Positions 1 through 6,960 of a DNA stretch of 7,132 bases are shown here, piece by piece. The position numbers and the translations under genes are program-made. Source of the stretch: Candidatus Binatia bacterium (GTDB lineage: Bacteria > Desulfobacterota_B > Binatia > UBA9968); NCBI GenBank assembly GCA_025922795.1, contig JAICHC010000138.1, forward strand, positions 1 to 7,132. The letters are read 5' to 3'. How positions within the stretch are numbered: the first letter of the stretch is position 1; each line of letters begins with the position of its first letter. The notes under the pieces were generated by a model, which was given only the letters and a program-made list of their open reading frames with translations, had not been told where the DNA came from and made no database searches.

Positions 1-343
1 CGGCGAGCTTACCGATTTTCGCCGCTCCGTCAGCGCCGCCCGCTTCACCGGTCAACATATGATGCACGCTATCAAACAAGTCGTGAGCAGCGGCCTCGCT
101 TTTGCCTTTCAGCTCCGCGGTCATCATTGAGGCTGAAGCCTTGGAGATCGCGCAGCCCGAGCCCTGAAAGCTAATATCTTGAATCACGCCGTTCTCCAGC
201 CGCAGAAACACGGTCACATGATCGCCACAGAGCGAATTATAACCCTCTCCCTTGCGGTTAGCATCCGCCATCGCGCGATAGTTCCGCGGACTTTTATTAT
301 GGTCGAGAATGACTTCTTGGTAGAGATCGTCCAGATCCGACAT
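1..343 (-). CDS. sufU: SufU, zinc-dependent sulfur acceptor of Fe-S assembly (C-terminus cut off)
   Basis: SufU accepts persulfide sulfur from the cysteine desulfurase SufS and passes it to the cytoplasmic SufBCD scaffold. The first 114 residues are in the window; SufU proteins are usually about 145, so roughly 30 are lost off the left edge. Visible family marks are the start [20 protein letters not shown], the YNSLCGD motif with Cys39 and Asp41, and GSGCAISKASASMM with Cys64. By alignment with Bacillus SufU (recalled), these three are zinc ligands, and the last ligand cysteine would lie beyond the window. Residues after 99 (GEAGGADGAAKIGKL) fall in the SufU-specific insertion that separates it from IscU. 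The ATG overlaps the sufS stop codon by one base (TGATG), with AAGGTG 8 nt upstream inside sufS, so translation is probably coupled. An IscU/NifU scaffold is the alternative, but the insertion and the adjacent SufS argue for SufU. Confidence 0.93.
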   Translation of the reverse strand, partial: MSDLDDLYQEVILDHNKSPRNYRAMADANRKGEGYNSLCGDHVTVFLRLENGVIQDISFQGSGCAISKASASMMTAELKGKSEAAAHDLFDSVHHMLTGEAGGADGAAKIGKLA

Positions 344-1596
344 CAGCCAAACACCTTTAAGACCCGATGGATGGCTCTGACCAACACATCGATTTCCTCC
401 GCTGTATTGTAAAAAGCAAACGAGGCGCGCGTGGTCGCCGGCACGCCAAAGCGCTGCATCACCGGCATGGCACAATGATGTCCGGCGCGCACTGCGACGC
501 CTTCCTGATCGAGAATCGTTCCGACGTCGTGGGCATGGACGTAATCCAGCACAAACGACAACACGCCGGCCTTTTCCTTGGCCGTGCCGATAATTCTCAG
601 CGGCACGATTTCCGATAGTGCTTCGGTGGCGCGCGCCAGTAACTCACGTTCATGCGCGGCCACCTGCTGCCAATCGAGACCCTGTAAGTAATCAACCGCC
701 GCGCCCAAACCAATAACTCCGGCAATATTCGGCGTCCCGGCCTCGAATTTGTAAGGCAATACGTTGTAGTGGGTTTTTTCAAACGTCACCAAACTGATCA
801 TGTCGCCGCCGCCCTGATAGGGCGGCATCTTCTCGAGCAGCCCGCGACGCCCGTAGAGCACGCCAATCCCGGTCGGGCCGAACATCTTATGACCGGAGAA
901 GGCGTAAAAATCGCAGTCCAATTCCCGCACATCCACCTTGAGGTGCGGCACGGCCTGGGCGCCGTCAAGCAGCACCGGCACATCGCGCTGGTGTGCCAGA
1001 GTGATGATCTCGTTGACCGGGACAATGGTTCCCAACGCATTCGAGACGTGAGTCACTGCGACGAATTTAGTGCGATCATTCAGCAAGCGGCGATACTCTT
1101 CCATGACGATCTCGCCGTCATGGTTGATCGGGATCACCCGCAGTCGTGCGCCGACCTGCTCGCAGACCATTTGCCAAGGCACAATATTGGAATGATGCTC
1201 CATGGCCGAAATGACGACCTCGTCGCCGGCCTTAAGAAAGCTGCGGCCGTAGCTTTGCGCCACCAGATTGATGGCTTCGGTGGTGCCGCGCACGAAGATG
1301 ATTTCCTTGTCGGACGCCGCGTTGATGAAACCCCGGATCTTCTCGCGCGCCGCTTCATAGGCCGCCGTGGCGCGTTCGCTCAACGAATGCACACCGCGGT
1401 GAATATTGGAATTTTCTACGCTGTAATAATGATCGAGCGCGTCAATCACCGCTTGCGGCTTCTGACTGGTCGCACCGTTATCCAAATACACCAACGGCTT
1501 GCCAGCAATTTTCTGGGCGAGAATCGGAAAATCGGCGCGGATGCGCGCGACATCGAAGCTCTTCCCAGGCGCGGCTTTTTGAGAGTAGGCTTTCAT
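343..1596 (-). CDS. sufS: SufS, PLP-dependent cysteine desulfurase (group II)
   Basis: SufS converts L-cysteine to alanine and an enzyme-bound persulfide, the sulfur source for Fe-S clusters. From the ATG at 1596 it is 417 residues, close to the usual length of about 406. Visible residues: EHHSN at 133-137, DGAQ at 211-214 (PLP contacts), SGHKMFG with the PLP lysine Lys237, and RAGHHCAMP with the persulfide cysteine Cys375. Arg390 in TTRASF matches the substrate-binding arginine. His356 in VHAHDVGT lies 19 residues before Cys375. In Bacillus SufS a histidine at the same spacing takes over a zinc ligand from SufU, whereas E. coli SufS, as I recall, has Tyr there. This fits the sufU next door. 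The frame is open back to 1692, but those 32 extra residues overlap sufD and lack family character. The chosen start lies 7 nt after the sufD stop, with only a weak AGGA ribosome site. Confidence 0.97.
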   Translation of the reverse strand: MKAYSQKAAPGKSFDVARIRADFPILAQKIAGKPLVYLDNGATSQKPQAVIDALDHYYSVENSNIHRGVHSLSERATAAYEAAREKIRGFINAASDKEIIFVRGTTEAINLVAQSYGRSFLKAGDEVVISAMEHHSNIVPWQMVCEQVGARLRVIPINHDGEIVMEEYRRLLNDRTKFVAVTHVSNALGTIVPVNEIITLAHQRDVPVLLDGAQAVPHLKVDVRELDCDFYAFSGHKMFGPTGIGVLYGRRGLLEKMPPYQGGGDMISLVTFEKTHYNVLPYKFEAGTPNIAGVIGLGAAVDYLQGLDWQQVAAHERELLARATEALSEIVPLRIIGTAKEKAGVLSFVLDYVHAHDVGTILDQEGVAVRAGHHCAMPVMQRFGVPATTRASFAFYNTAEEIDVLVRAIHRVLKVFG

Positions 1597-1603
1597 GAGC
1601 AAC

Positions 1604-2920
1604 TCAGATCCTGCGAAACTTCGCCACCAGATAATCGTCCAGCCGCCGGCGCAGAGAGTCGATTTGAATGCGTCCGACAATCTCGTTGGCAAAAGCGAAA
1701 CTCAAAAGGCTGCGCGCTTCGTCGGGCCCGAGCCCACGCGAGCGCAGATAAAATAGCGCGCCGGGATCCAACTGGCCGATGGTCGAGCCGTGGCTGCACT
1801 TTACATCGTCGGCGTAAATTTCAAGTTGCGGCTTGGTGTTCACCACCGCATCCGCCGACAACAATAAATTTCTATTGGTCTGCCGGGCGTCGGACTTTTG
1901 GGCATCTTTGTGCACGACGATTCTGCCGTTAAACACCCCACGAGACGCGCCGTCGAGGATGCCTTTGTAAAGCTCCAGGCTCGTTGCTCTCGGTTTGGCA
2001 TGTTCGATTTCCGTAAAGTTATCGATGTGCTGCTTCCCCTCGCCGAGATACAGGCCGTTAAGCACGCATTCGGCGCCTTCGCCGGCGAGCGAGATGTGGA
2101 CGTTGTTGCGCACCAGCGCGCCGCTCAAAGTCACCGCATGGGCCGTCAAGTGCGAACCGCGCTCCAGATGCGCCGCTAAAGTGCCCATGTGAAAGGCCGC
2201 CTCGCCCTCGTTTTGTAAGCGATAGTAGTGCGTTATTGAGTCGCCCGCGGCAATCAACTCGGTGACCGCGTTACAGAAATATTTTCCGCCGTTTGCGCCG
2301 GCATAACTCTCCACGATCTTCGCCTCGCTATCGGCTCCCATTAAAATCAATGTGCGCGGATGGGAGACGAGCGGGCGTTCCATAGCGCCGGATCCGTAAA
2401 CCAAATAAATCGGCTGGGTTAAGCGGCAGCCGGGCGGAATGACGACGACGGCACCGTCGCCGATGAACGCCGTGTTGAGCGCGACGAAAGCATTGCCCTT
2501 GAGATCGGCGTAGCGCCCGAGTTGCGCTGCCACAAGCCCGTCGGCCTCGCGACTCTGCTCGGCCAAGCTGGCCAAACGTACGCCCCCGGGCAATCCCCGC
2601 GTGGATGACAACTCCGGAACGAAAATACCATTTTGAAAAACCAATCGCGGTCCGTCGTCCTCCGCAAAGCCGATGGAGAGAATCTCGCCCATCGGGAAAC
2701 TTTTGGGCTTGCCGTTGACGAGACCGAACGGCAGCGAAACTGCCGGCTCAACGTTGGTGTACTTCCAATCTTCATTCTTTGTGCTTGGAAATCCCAATTT
2801 CGTAAAGCTCGCCATGCCGGCTTGATGCAGCTCGCCGAGCCACGGAGCGCCGTCTTTTCGGGCCGAGCGCTGCTCGTTAAAAGCCGCGATAAATCGCCCG
2901 GTGCTTTCTGTCAAAGACAT
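1604..2920 (-). CDS. sufD: SufD, subunit of the SufBC2D Fe-S scaffold
   Basis: SufD pairs with SufB and two SufC ATPases to form the scaffold on which Fe-S clusters are built; it is also tied to iron entry. The 438-residue product matches the family length (about 420-440). Residues 1-150 form the helical N-terminal part, including the DWKYTNVEP motif at 51-59. Residues from about 150 to 390 form the repeated beta-helix. The SufB/SufD C-terminal signature [16 protein letters not shown] contains Cys375 and His377, matching E. coli SufD Cys358 and His360. SufB is the main alternative, but length, N-terminus and this motif indicate SufD. The ATG at 2920 has GAAGAG just upstream. A longer 452-residue form could begin at a TTG at 2962 that overlaps the sufC stop codon; it is less likely because [10 protein letters not shown] is a normal N-terminus. 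It lies 38 nt after sufC. Confidence 0.96.
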   Translation of the reverse strand: MSLTESTGRFIAAFNEQRSARKDGAPWLGELHQAGMASFTKLGFPSTKNEDWKYTNVEPAVSLPFGLVNGKPKSFPMGEILSIGFAEDDGPRLVFQNGIFVPELSSTRGLPGGVRLASLAEQSREADGLVAAQLGRYADLKGNAFVALNTAFIGDGAVVVIPPGCRLTQPIYLVYGSGAMERPLVSHPRTLILMGADSEAKIVESYAGANGGKYFCNAVTELIAAGDSITHYYRLQNEGEAAFHMGTLAAHLERGSHLTAHAVTLSGALVRNNVHISLAGEGAECVLNGLYLGEGKQHIDNFTEIEHAKPRATSLELYKGILDGASRGVFNGRIVVHKDAQKSDARQTNRNLLLSADAVVNTKPQLEIYADDVKCSHGSTIGQLDPGALFYLRSRGLGPDEARSLLSFAFANEIVGRIQIDSLRRRLDDYLVAKFRRI

Positions 2921-2958
2921 GTTCTCTTCGGTTTTTCGATATTGCCGAACCCCGTGTT

Positions 2959-3717
2959 TCAATGAACCGTGGCGGCTTCGCTCTTAATCCAATCGTAGCC
3001 TTTGCTTTCCAACTCGAGCGCTAATTCCTTGGTGCCGGATTTGACAATCCGGCCGTCATAAAGAACGTGCACGAAGTCGGGAACGATGTAATCCAAGAGG
3101 CGCTGATAGTGGGTAATCACGATCATCGCCCGATCTTTTCCGCGCAGGGCATTGACGCCGCCGGCGACAATGCGCAGAGCGTCAATGTCCAGGCCCGAAT
3201 CGGTCTCATCGAGCAGCGCCAGTATCGGATCCAAAACCGCCATTTGCAAAATTTCGTTGCGCTTCTTCTCGCCGCCGGAAAAACCCTCGTTGAGCGGGCG
3301 GTTGATGAGCGCCTGATCCATCTCCACGAGCTTCAATTTGTCTTTGACCAGCGCGAGAAACTCCATCGCGTCGAGCTCATCCAACCCGCGGTGTTTTCGC
3401 ACCGCGTTGAGCGCGGCCTTGAGAAAGTAGGTCGTGCTGACTCCCGGAATCTCAACCGGATATTGAAACGCGAGAAAAATCCCTTCGCGCGCGCGGATCT
3501 CCGGGCTCATCGCCAAAAGATCCTGGCCTTGGTAGGTCACTTCTCCACCCGTCACCTGATAACTTTCCCGCCCGGACAGCACATGGGCCAAGGTACTTTT
3601 CCCCGAACCATTCGGTCCCATGATCGCATGCACTTCACCCGCCTCGACCTTGAGATCGATACCGCGAAGTATTTCTTTGCTCCCTGCGGTTGCCCTGAGC
3701 CCGCGAATCTCCAACAT
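2959..3717 (-). CDS. sufC: SufC, ABC-type ATPase of the Fe-S scaffold
   Basis: SufC is the soluble ATPase that dimerises on SufB-SufD and drives the shape change needed for cluster assembly. It is a cytoplasmic ABC protein, not a transporter. At 252 residues it has the standard length. Visible motifs are Walker A GPNGSGKST (34-42, Lys40), the Q-loop AFQYPVEIPGV (Gln85), the SufC-type signature FSGGEKKRNE (from 146), Walker B LALLDET (Asp170, Glu171), a SufC-style D-loop SGLDIDAL, and the switch histidine His203. The FSGGEKKRNE and QYPVEIPGV strings separate it from ordinary ABC transporter ATPases. The ATG is firm: AGAAGG at 3724-3729 sits 6 nt upstream. It follows the Rrf2 regulator gene by 21 nt and is probably co-transcribed with it. 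SufB, its usual neighbour, is not found on either side. Confidence 0.98.
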   Translation of the reverse strand: MLEIRGLRATAGSKEILRGIDLKVEAGEVHAIMGPNGSGKSTLAHVLSGRESYQVTGGEVTYQGQDLLAMSPEIRAREGIFLAFQYPVEIPGVSTTYFLKAALNAVRKHRGLDELDAMEFLALVKDKLKLVEMDQALINRPLNEGFSGGEKKRNEILQMAVLDPILALLDETDSGLDIDALRIVAGGVNALRGKDRAMIVITHYQRLLDYIVPDFVHVLYDGRIVKSGTKELALELESKGYDWIKSEAATVH

Positions 3718-3738
3718 AAGGTGCCTTCTACACGGCTG

Positions 3739-4233
3739 TCAGATAGCCTTTTCGAGGGGCATCTTAAGCAGACGTTCTTTCAGGCCGTGCTGATCGGCAA
3801 TTTCGGCGATTGTCACACCGGCAAGAAACTGCGTCAGCACCTCCTGAGCCTTTTCCCAAACTGTTTTCTGCAAGCACACGGCGCAGAACGAACAATAACT
3901 GACGCCTTTCTCGAGACATTCCATCAAAACCAGCGGCCGCTCGACGGTTTCGTAAACGTCCTTGATCGAGATTGCGCTCGCTCTCTTGGCCAAAGTGAAC
4001 CCGCCTTTGGAGCCGATGTGCGACTGCACTAGGCCGCCGGCGACCAGGTCCTTCATGATTTTCGACAGATAAAAGGACGGAATATCCTGGCTCTTCTCGA
4101 TATCGGCGCGGCTGACAATCTTACCTTCCGGCTGTCCGGCTAAATACGACAAGGCGCGCACCGCGTAGTCGACGCGCCGCCCCACGTTCATCAGTGAACT
4201 GCGCTCGCTTCTTTCTCTGCCCTTTTTCGCCAT
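3739..4233 (-). CDS. Rrf2-family Fe-S regulator of the suf operon (IscR/SufR-like)
   Basis: This is a small DNA-binding regulator. The winged-helix Rrf2 domain begins RRVDYAVRALSYLA, continues with the recognition region PSFYLSKIMKDLVAGGLVQSHIGSKGGF, and ends in a linker helix with ERPLVLMECLEKG. Counting from the ATG at 4191 (150 residues, the typical family length), cysteines fall at 92, 100, 103 and 106, a C-X7-C-X2-C-X2-C pattern. E. coli IscR has C-X5-C-X5-C plus a histidine three residues after the third cysteine; here that place is Lys109. I infer an Fe-S cluster held by these cysteines. Two starts are possible: 4233 (used here, AGG six bases upstream, 164 residues) and 4191 (better match to family N-termini, no clear ribosome site). 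Being first in the suf operon and next to its promoter suggests feedback control of its own operon. The exact subfamily is not settled. Confidence 0.9.
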   Translation of the reverse strand: MAKKGRERSERSSLMNVGRRVDYAVRALSYLAGQPEGKIVSRADIEKSQDIPSFYLSKIMKDLVAGGLVQSHIGSKGGFTLAKRASAISIKDVYETVERPLVLMECLEKGVSYCSFCAVCLQKTVWEKAQEVLTQFLAGVTIAEIADQHGLKERLLKMPLEKAI

Positions 4234-4247
4234 TTCCGCCTGATTTG

Positions 4248-4277
4248 AATATAGACTCCTTAGGTCGTCGTTGTCAA
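4248..4277 (-). promoter_or_regulatory. Probable sigma70 promoter of the Rrf2-sufCDSU operon
   Basis: Read on the minus strand, a perfect -35 box TTGACA (4272-4277) is followed after 18 bases by TATATT (4248-4253), five of six matches to the -10 consensus. Transcription would start near 4240-4241, a few bases before the ATG at 4233 or about 50 bases before the ATG at 4191. The spacer is where an Rrf2 repressor would be expected to bind. It contains CCTAAGG, but I see no long convincing dyad. The position in the divergent gap between the regulator and def supports the call; no transcript data are available. Confidence 0.65.
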
Positions 4278-4330
4278 GTTCTGCGCCCGAGTCTTTTTCC
4301 AAGCGGAGCACTGTGCTAGAAGCTTTGACT

Positions 4331-4873
4331 ATGTCGATCCTGAAAGTCGCTCGTCTCGGCCATCCGGTGCTGCGCCAAGTAACCGCGAACCTGCCCGAGC
4401 GCGAGCTGCAATCAGCGGCGATGCAGAAGTTTATCGACGACATGATTGAGACCATGAAGGAATACGACGGCGTCGGGCTGGCCGCTGATCAGGTGCATGA
4501 ATCGAAACAGGTCGCGGTTTTGGAAGTGGCCAACAATCCTCGCTATCCGAACAAACCTGATGTACCCCTGACCGTTCTGGTCAATCCCAAAGTTACGCCG
4601 TTGTCCGACGCCTTGGAGGAAGATTGGGAAGGCTGTCTGAGCATTCCCGATCTGCGCGGCAAAGTGCCGCGTTATACCAGCGTCCGGGTCCAGGCCTGGG
4701 ATCGCAACGGCCAAGAGCTGGACTACGTTGCCACTGGTTTTCATGCCCGTGTCATTCAGCATGAGTTCGATCATCTCAACGGCAAGCTCTATGTCGATCG
4801 CATGCGTGATTTGACGACCTTGTCTTTCCTTCAGGAATTTGCCCGCTATTGGCTGCCGGCGCGCGGCGAATAA
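4331..4873 (+). CDS. def: Peptide deformylase
   Basis: Peptide deformylase removes the formyl group from the N-terminal methionine of new proteins, using a bound Fe2+ or other divalent metal. The product is 180 residues, within the usual 150-200 range. All three family motifs are present: GVGLAADQ (47-54), EGCLSIP with metal ligand Cys102, and VIQHEFDHLNG with metal ligands His144 and His148 and catalytic Glu145. The start at ATG 4331 gives the normal N-terminus MSILKVARLGHPVLR, with AGAAG 8 nt upstream. The frame is open back to a TTG at 4271, but that would add residues unlike the family and overlap the suf promoter. A somewhat long loop lies at about 66-80 (EVANNPRYPNKPDVP). The common partner fmt is not next to it; cofH follows after 48 nt instead. 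It diverges from the suf regulator and may share regulatory DNA with it. Confidence 0.96.
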   Translation: MSILKVARLGHPVLRQVTANLPERELQSAAMQKFIDDMIETMKEYDGVGLAADQVHESKQVAVLEVANNPRYPNKPDVPLTVLVNPKVTPLSDALEEDWEGCLSIPDLRGKVPRYTSVRVQAWDRNGQELDYVATGFHARVIQHEFDHLNGKLYVDRMRDLTTLSFLQEFARYWLPARGE

Positions 4874-4886
4874 CCTTTCACCGACG

Positions 4887-4915
4887 TTGAGTTTGTCGTG
4901 CCGACAAGTTAGAGT
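4887..4915 (+). promoter_or_regulatory. Possible cofH promoter with spacer palindrome
   Basis: TTGAGT (4887-4892, four of six matches to the -35 consensus) and TAGAGT (4910-4915, four of six to the -10) are 17 bases apart. Transcription would start near 4922, which is the cofH ATG itself, so the message could be leaderless or nearly so. Each box alone is weak. The 17-bp spacing and the enclosed inverted repeat raise the likelihood a little. The alternative is that cofH is simply read through from def. Confidence 0.3.
4893..4907. repeat. Perfect 6-bp inverted repeat upstream of cofH
   Basis: TTGTCG (4893-4898), a TGC centre and CGACAA (4902-4907) form a 15-bp palindrome in the 48-nt gap between def and cofH. 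In RNA the stem could lengthen to nine pairs through two G-U pairs and an outer A-U. No run of T follows, so it is not an intrinsic terminator. It may be an operator for a dimeric regulator or a small hairpin near the cofH start. The sequence is certain; the function is unknown. Confidence 0.5.
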
Positions 4916-4921
4916 CGCGCC

Positions 4922-6217
4922 ATGATTTTTCCGCAGTTGCAAAACTCCCTCGAGCGACAGCTCGCGCTGACCTCGCTACGCACCGCAGCAATTTTAGACC
5001 GCGCTTTGTCCGGCCAAGACATGACCGTCGATGAAGCCGCCAGCCTGTTCGATGCCGAGGGCTCGGAGCTCATGGCCATGATCGCCGCGGCCGATCACCT
5101 GCGCGCCCGGACCGTCGGCGACGTCGTCACGTACGTGATAAATCGCAATATCAACTTCACCAACGTGTGCGTCAAAGCCTGCGGCTTTTGCGCCTTCAGC
5201 CGCGGCCATTTGGCCGAGGAAGGCTACTTTCTCCCGAACCAGGAAATTATCCGGCGTGCTCGCGAAGCCTATGAACTGGGCGCCACCGAAGTTTGCGTGC
5301 AAGCCGGCTTGGCGCCGGGCATCGATGGTTGGCAATACGTAAATCTCTGCCGGGCCCTCAAAGACGCTTTGCCCGAGATCCATATACATGGCTTTTCGCC
5401 CGAGGAGGTACTCTACGGCTCAACCCTCGCCGGTGTCACCGTTCGCGATTATCTATCCGCGCTCAAGGAAGCCGGTGTGGGCAGTTTACCCGGGACTTCG
5501 GCGGAAGTCCTGGTCGACAGTATCCGGCAACAGGTATCGCCCGGTCGAATCGGCACGGGGCAATGGATCGAGCTCATTCAAACCGCGCATGAATTACAAA
5601 TTCCGACGACATCGACGATCATGTACGGCCATATCGAAAGCTCGCGTGACAAGGCGGTTCATCTGGACATCTTGCGACAGATTCAAAAACGCACGGGCGG
5701 CATCACCGAGTTCGTGCCGCTAAGCTTCATCTATGAAGAAGCACCGATGTTTCATCGCAAACCGCTCGCGGGACTGCGCCACGGCCCGAGCGGCGCCGAA
5801 GTGATCAAAATGTACGCAGTGGCCCGACTGATGCTGAATGATTATGTTCCCAACCTGCAAGTTTCCTGGGTGAAGGAAGGCCCGAAACTCTCGCAGATCG
5901 CGCTCCTGGCAGGCGCCAATGATTTCGGCGGCACGTTGATCAACGAAAGTATTTCCACGGCCGCGGGAGCTTCCCACGGCCAGCTGATGAAGCCGTCGCA
6001 GTTCCGCGGTCTGATTCGCGACATGGGCAGGATACCGGCGGAACGATCGACGACCTATAAAAAGATCCGCGTGTTCGAATCGGAGAGCGAGCACAGGGAT
6101 CTGCTCGATGATGTCGACGATCCGGCGCAGCGCTTCGGCTCCTACCAAAATCTGATTCACTTAAAAGAATACCGCTTTCGCGATTTTTATCACGAAAGGA
6201 AAAATTCAAAGCATTGA
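4922..6217 (+). CDS. cofH: CofH, FO synthase subunit 2 (radical SAM, F420 biosynthesis)
   Basis: CofH joins 5-amino-6-ribitylaminouracil to a radical fragment of tyrosine; CofG then closes the ring to give FO, the deazaflavin of cofactor F420. The product is 431 residues. The radical-SAM cluster motif is C-X3-C-X2-C at Cys83, Cys87 and Cys90 within NRNINFTNVCVKACGFCAF. Further strings match the CofH half of actinobacterial FbiC: ATEVCVQAG, HGFSPEEV, LPGTSAEVL (189-197), TSTIMYGHIES, TGGITEFVPLSFI, GANDFGGTL (331-339) and IPAERSTTY. The paralogues MqnC and MqnE (menaquinone pathway) share the fold but not this set. The first 60 residues resemble the helical lead of other bacterial CofH proteins, supporting ATG 4922. 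Residues from about 385 to 431 extend past the usual family end and are charged (ESESEHRDLLDDVDD). No cofG or other F420 gene lies in the window. Confidence 0.92.
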   Translation: MIFPQLQNSLERQLALTSLRTAAILDRALSGQDMTVDEAASLFDAEGSELMAMIAAADHLRARTVGDVVTYVINRNINFTNVCVKACGFCAFSRGHLAEEGYFLPNQEIIRRAREAYELGATEVCVQAGLAPGIDGWQYVNLCRALKDALPEIHIHGFSPEEVLYGSTLAGVTVRDYLSALKEAGVGSLPGTSAEVLVDSIRQQVSPGRIGTGQWIELIQTAHELQIPTTSTIMYGHIESSRDKAVHLDILRQIQKRTGGITEFVPLSFIYEEAPMFHRKPLAGLRHGPSGAEVIKMYAVARLMLNDYVPNLQVSWVKEGPKLSQIALLAGANDFGGTLINESISTAAGASHGQLMKPSQFRGLIRDMGRIPAERSTTYKKIRVFESESEHRDLLDDVDDPAQRFGSYQNLIHLKEYRFRDFYHERKNSKH

Positions 6218-6326
6218 ACCTATCTGACCGTCACCCATCGAGGACAAACCGTGCGTGATCGTTTGCGAGATAGACCGTCGGCGGTAATCCTGTGTGCTTT
6301 CAACCCTAGGCTCTTAACCACTCGTC

Positions 6327-6959
6327 ATGATCGGTGATCCGCATCAATTCGAGGCGATCGGCACCCGCCTGGGTTTTCGCACCGTGACAGAAACGCCGCG
6401 CAAGCTCCTGTTGCGCTGGCAAGGCGCGCGTTTCCCGGCCTTTCTCTGTTTGGGTATCGCGCTGTTGCTGCTATTCATCTCGGTACCGATTGTCGAAGCG
6501 CTGCGCCTGCGCGGCTTTGTCGGACCCGCGGCCTCGCTGTGGTATTTTCCCATCATGAATCTGATTCTGTTCGGGATATCGGCTTTTCTGATTACGCAGC
6601 GGCGCACCATCGAGATCGACAACGACTCGCGGCGACTGACGCTGTGCCGCCAAAGCCTGTACCGCACCACCACGCTCGCGGTGGGCGATGAGGAGATCGC
6701 CGGGGTCGTGCTAAGAGTCGACCAGGTCTACAGCGGCTTTGCCGTCGGCGGCTCCACGGCCGCTCAAAGTTTTCCGGTCCCCGCCCTCCGGATCGTGCTC
6801 CAAAACGGGGAAAACGTGCTGCTCGACCGTGGCAGTTTTACCAAGCTGGTGGATCTCGGCAAAGTCATCAGCGAGCGGCTCGACAAGCCGCTGGAAATCG
6901 AGCCGCGGCTGCAGGAACAGTTGCAAAATTCTCGGTTCGAGAAGCGCGCTCTGGCCTGA
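6327..6959 (+). CDS. Unrecognised membrane protein with two predicted helices
   Basis: I do not recognise this 210-residue protein. Residues 1-35 are polar and basic near the membrane (PRKLLLRWQGAR). Two hydrophobic stretches follow at about 37-57 (FPAFLCLGIALLLLFISVPI) and 70-90 (SLWYFPIMNLILFGISAFLI), joined by a short loop, which forms a helical hairpin. The rest (91-210) is soluble and probably beta-rich: RRTIEIDNDSRRLTLCRQSL, then AGVVLRVDQVYSG, then ALRIVLQNGENVLLDRGSF, ending in a charged helix. This layout resembles small bacterial proteins in which a two-helix hairpin precedes a PH-like domain; that is a shape-based guess. Both ends would lie on the same side, likely the cytoplasm. 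The ATG has no clear ribosome site, and the gene follows cofH after 109 nt with no obvious terminator or promoter between them. Codon use looks like its neighbours. Confidence 0.72.
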   Translation: MIGDPHQFEAIGTRLGFRTVTETPRKLLLRWQGARFPAFLCLGIALLLLFISVPIVEALRLRGFVGPAASLWYFPIMNLILFGISAFLITQRRTIEIDNDSRRLTLCRQSLYRTTTLAVGDEEIAGVVLRVDQVYSGFAVGGSTAAQSFPVPALRIVLQNGENVLLDRGSFTKLVDLGKVISERLDKPLEIEPRLQEQLQNSRFEKRALA

Positions 6960-6960
6960 C

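Noticed and set aside
1597..1692. Longer SufS starting at 1692
   Set aside because: It would overlap the sufD end by 89 bases and add a sequence unlike SufS N-termini; the ATG at 1596 gives the normal length.
769..1932. Long plus-strand open frame (387 codons) opposite sufS and sufD
   Set aside because: It lies antisense to two clearly identified genes, has no domain or ribosome site, and its His/Arg/Asp-rich composition is typical of a mirror frame of GC-rich coding DNA.
1604..2920. Could this be SufB instead of SufD?
   Set aside because: The 438-residue length, N-terminus (DWKYTNVEP) and the [11 protein letters not shown] region match SufD; the long SufB-specific central motifs are absent.
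3067..4032. Plus-strand open frame of 321 codons opposite sufC and the regulator
   Set aside because: It spans two real minus-strand genes and their gap, shows no recognisable motif, and is explained as a shadow frame.
4893..4907. Rho-independent terminator after def
   Set aside because: The stem is short and is followed by AGTTAGAG, not a T-run.
4922..6217. MqnC or MqnE of the menaquinone pathway
   Set aside because: The full set of strings (TSTIMYGHIES, TEFVPLSFI, GANDFGGTL, ERSTTY) follows the CofH half of FbiC; no menaquinone gene is nearby.
6218..6326. Promoter or terminator between cofH and the membrane-protein gene
   Set aside because: Only weak boxes and a 7-bp direct repeat (GACCGTC) are visible; none is better than chance.
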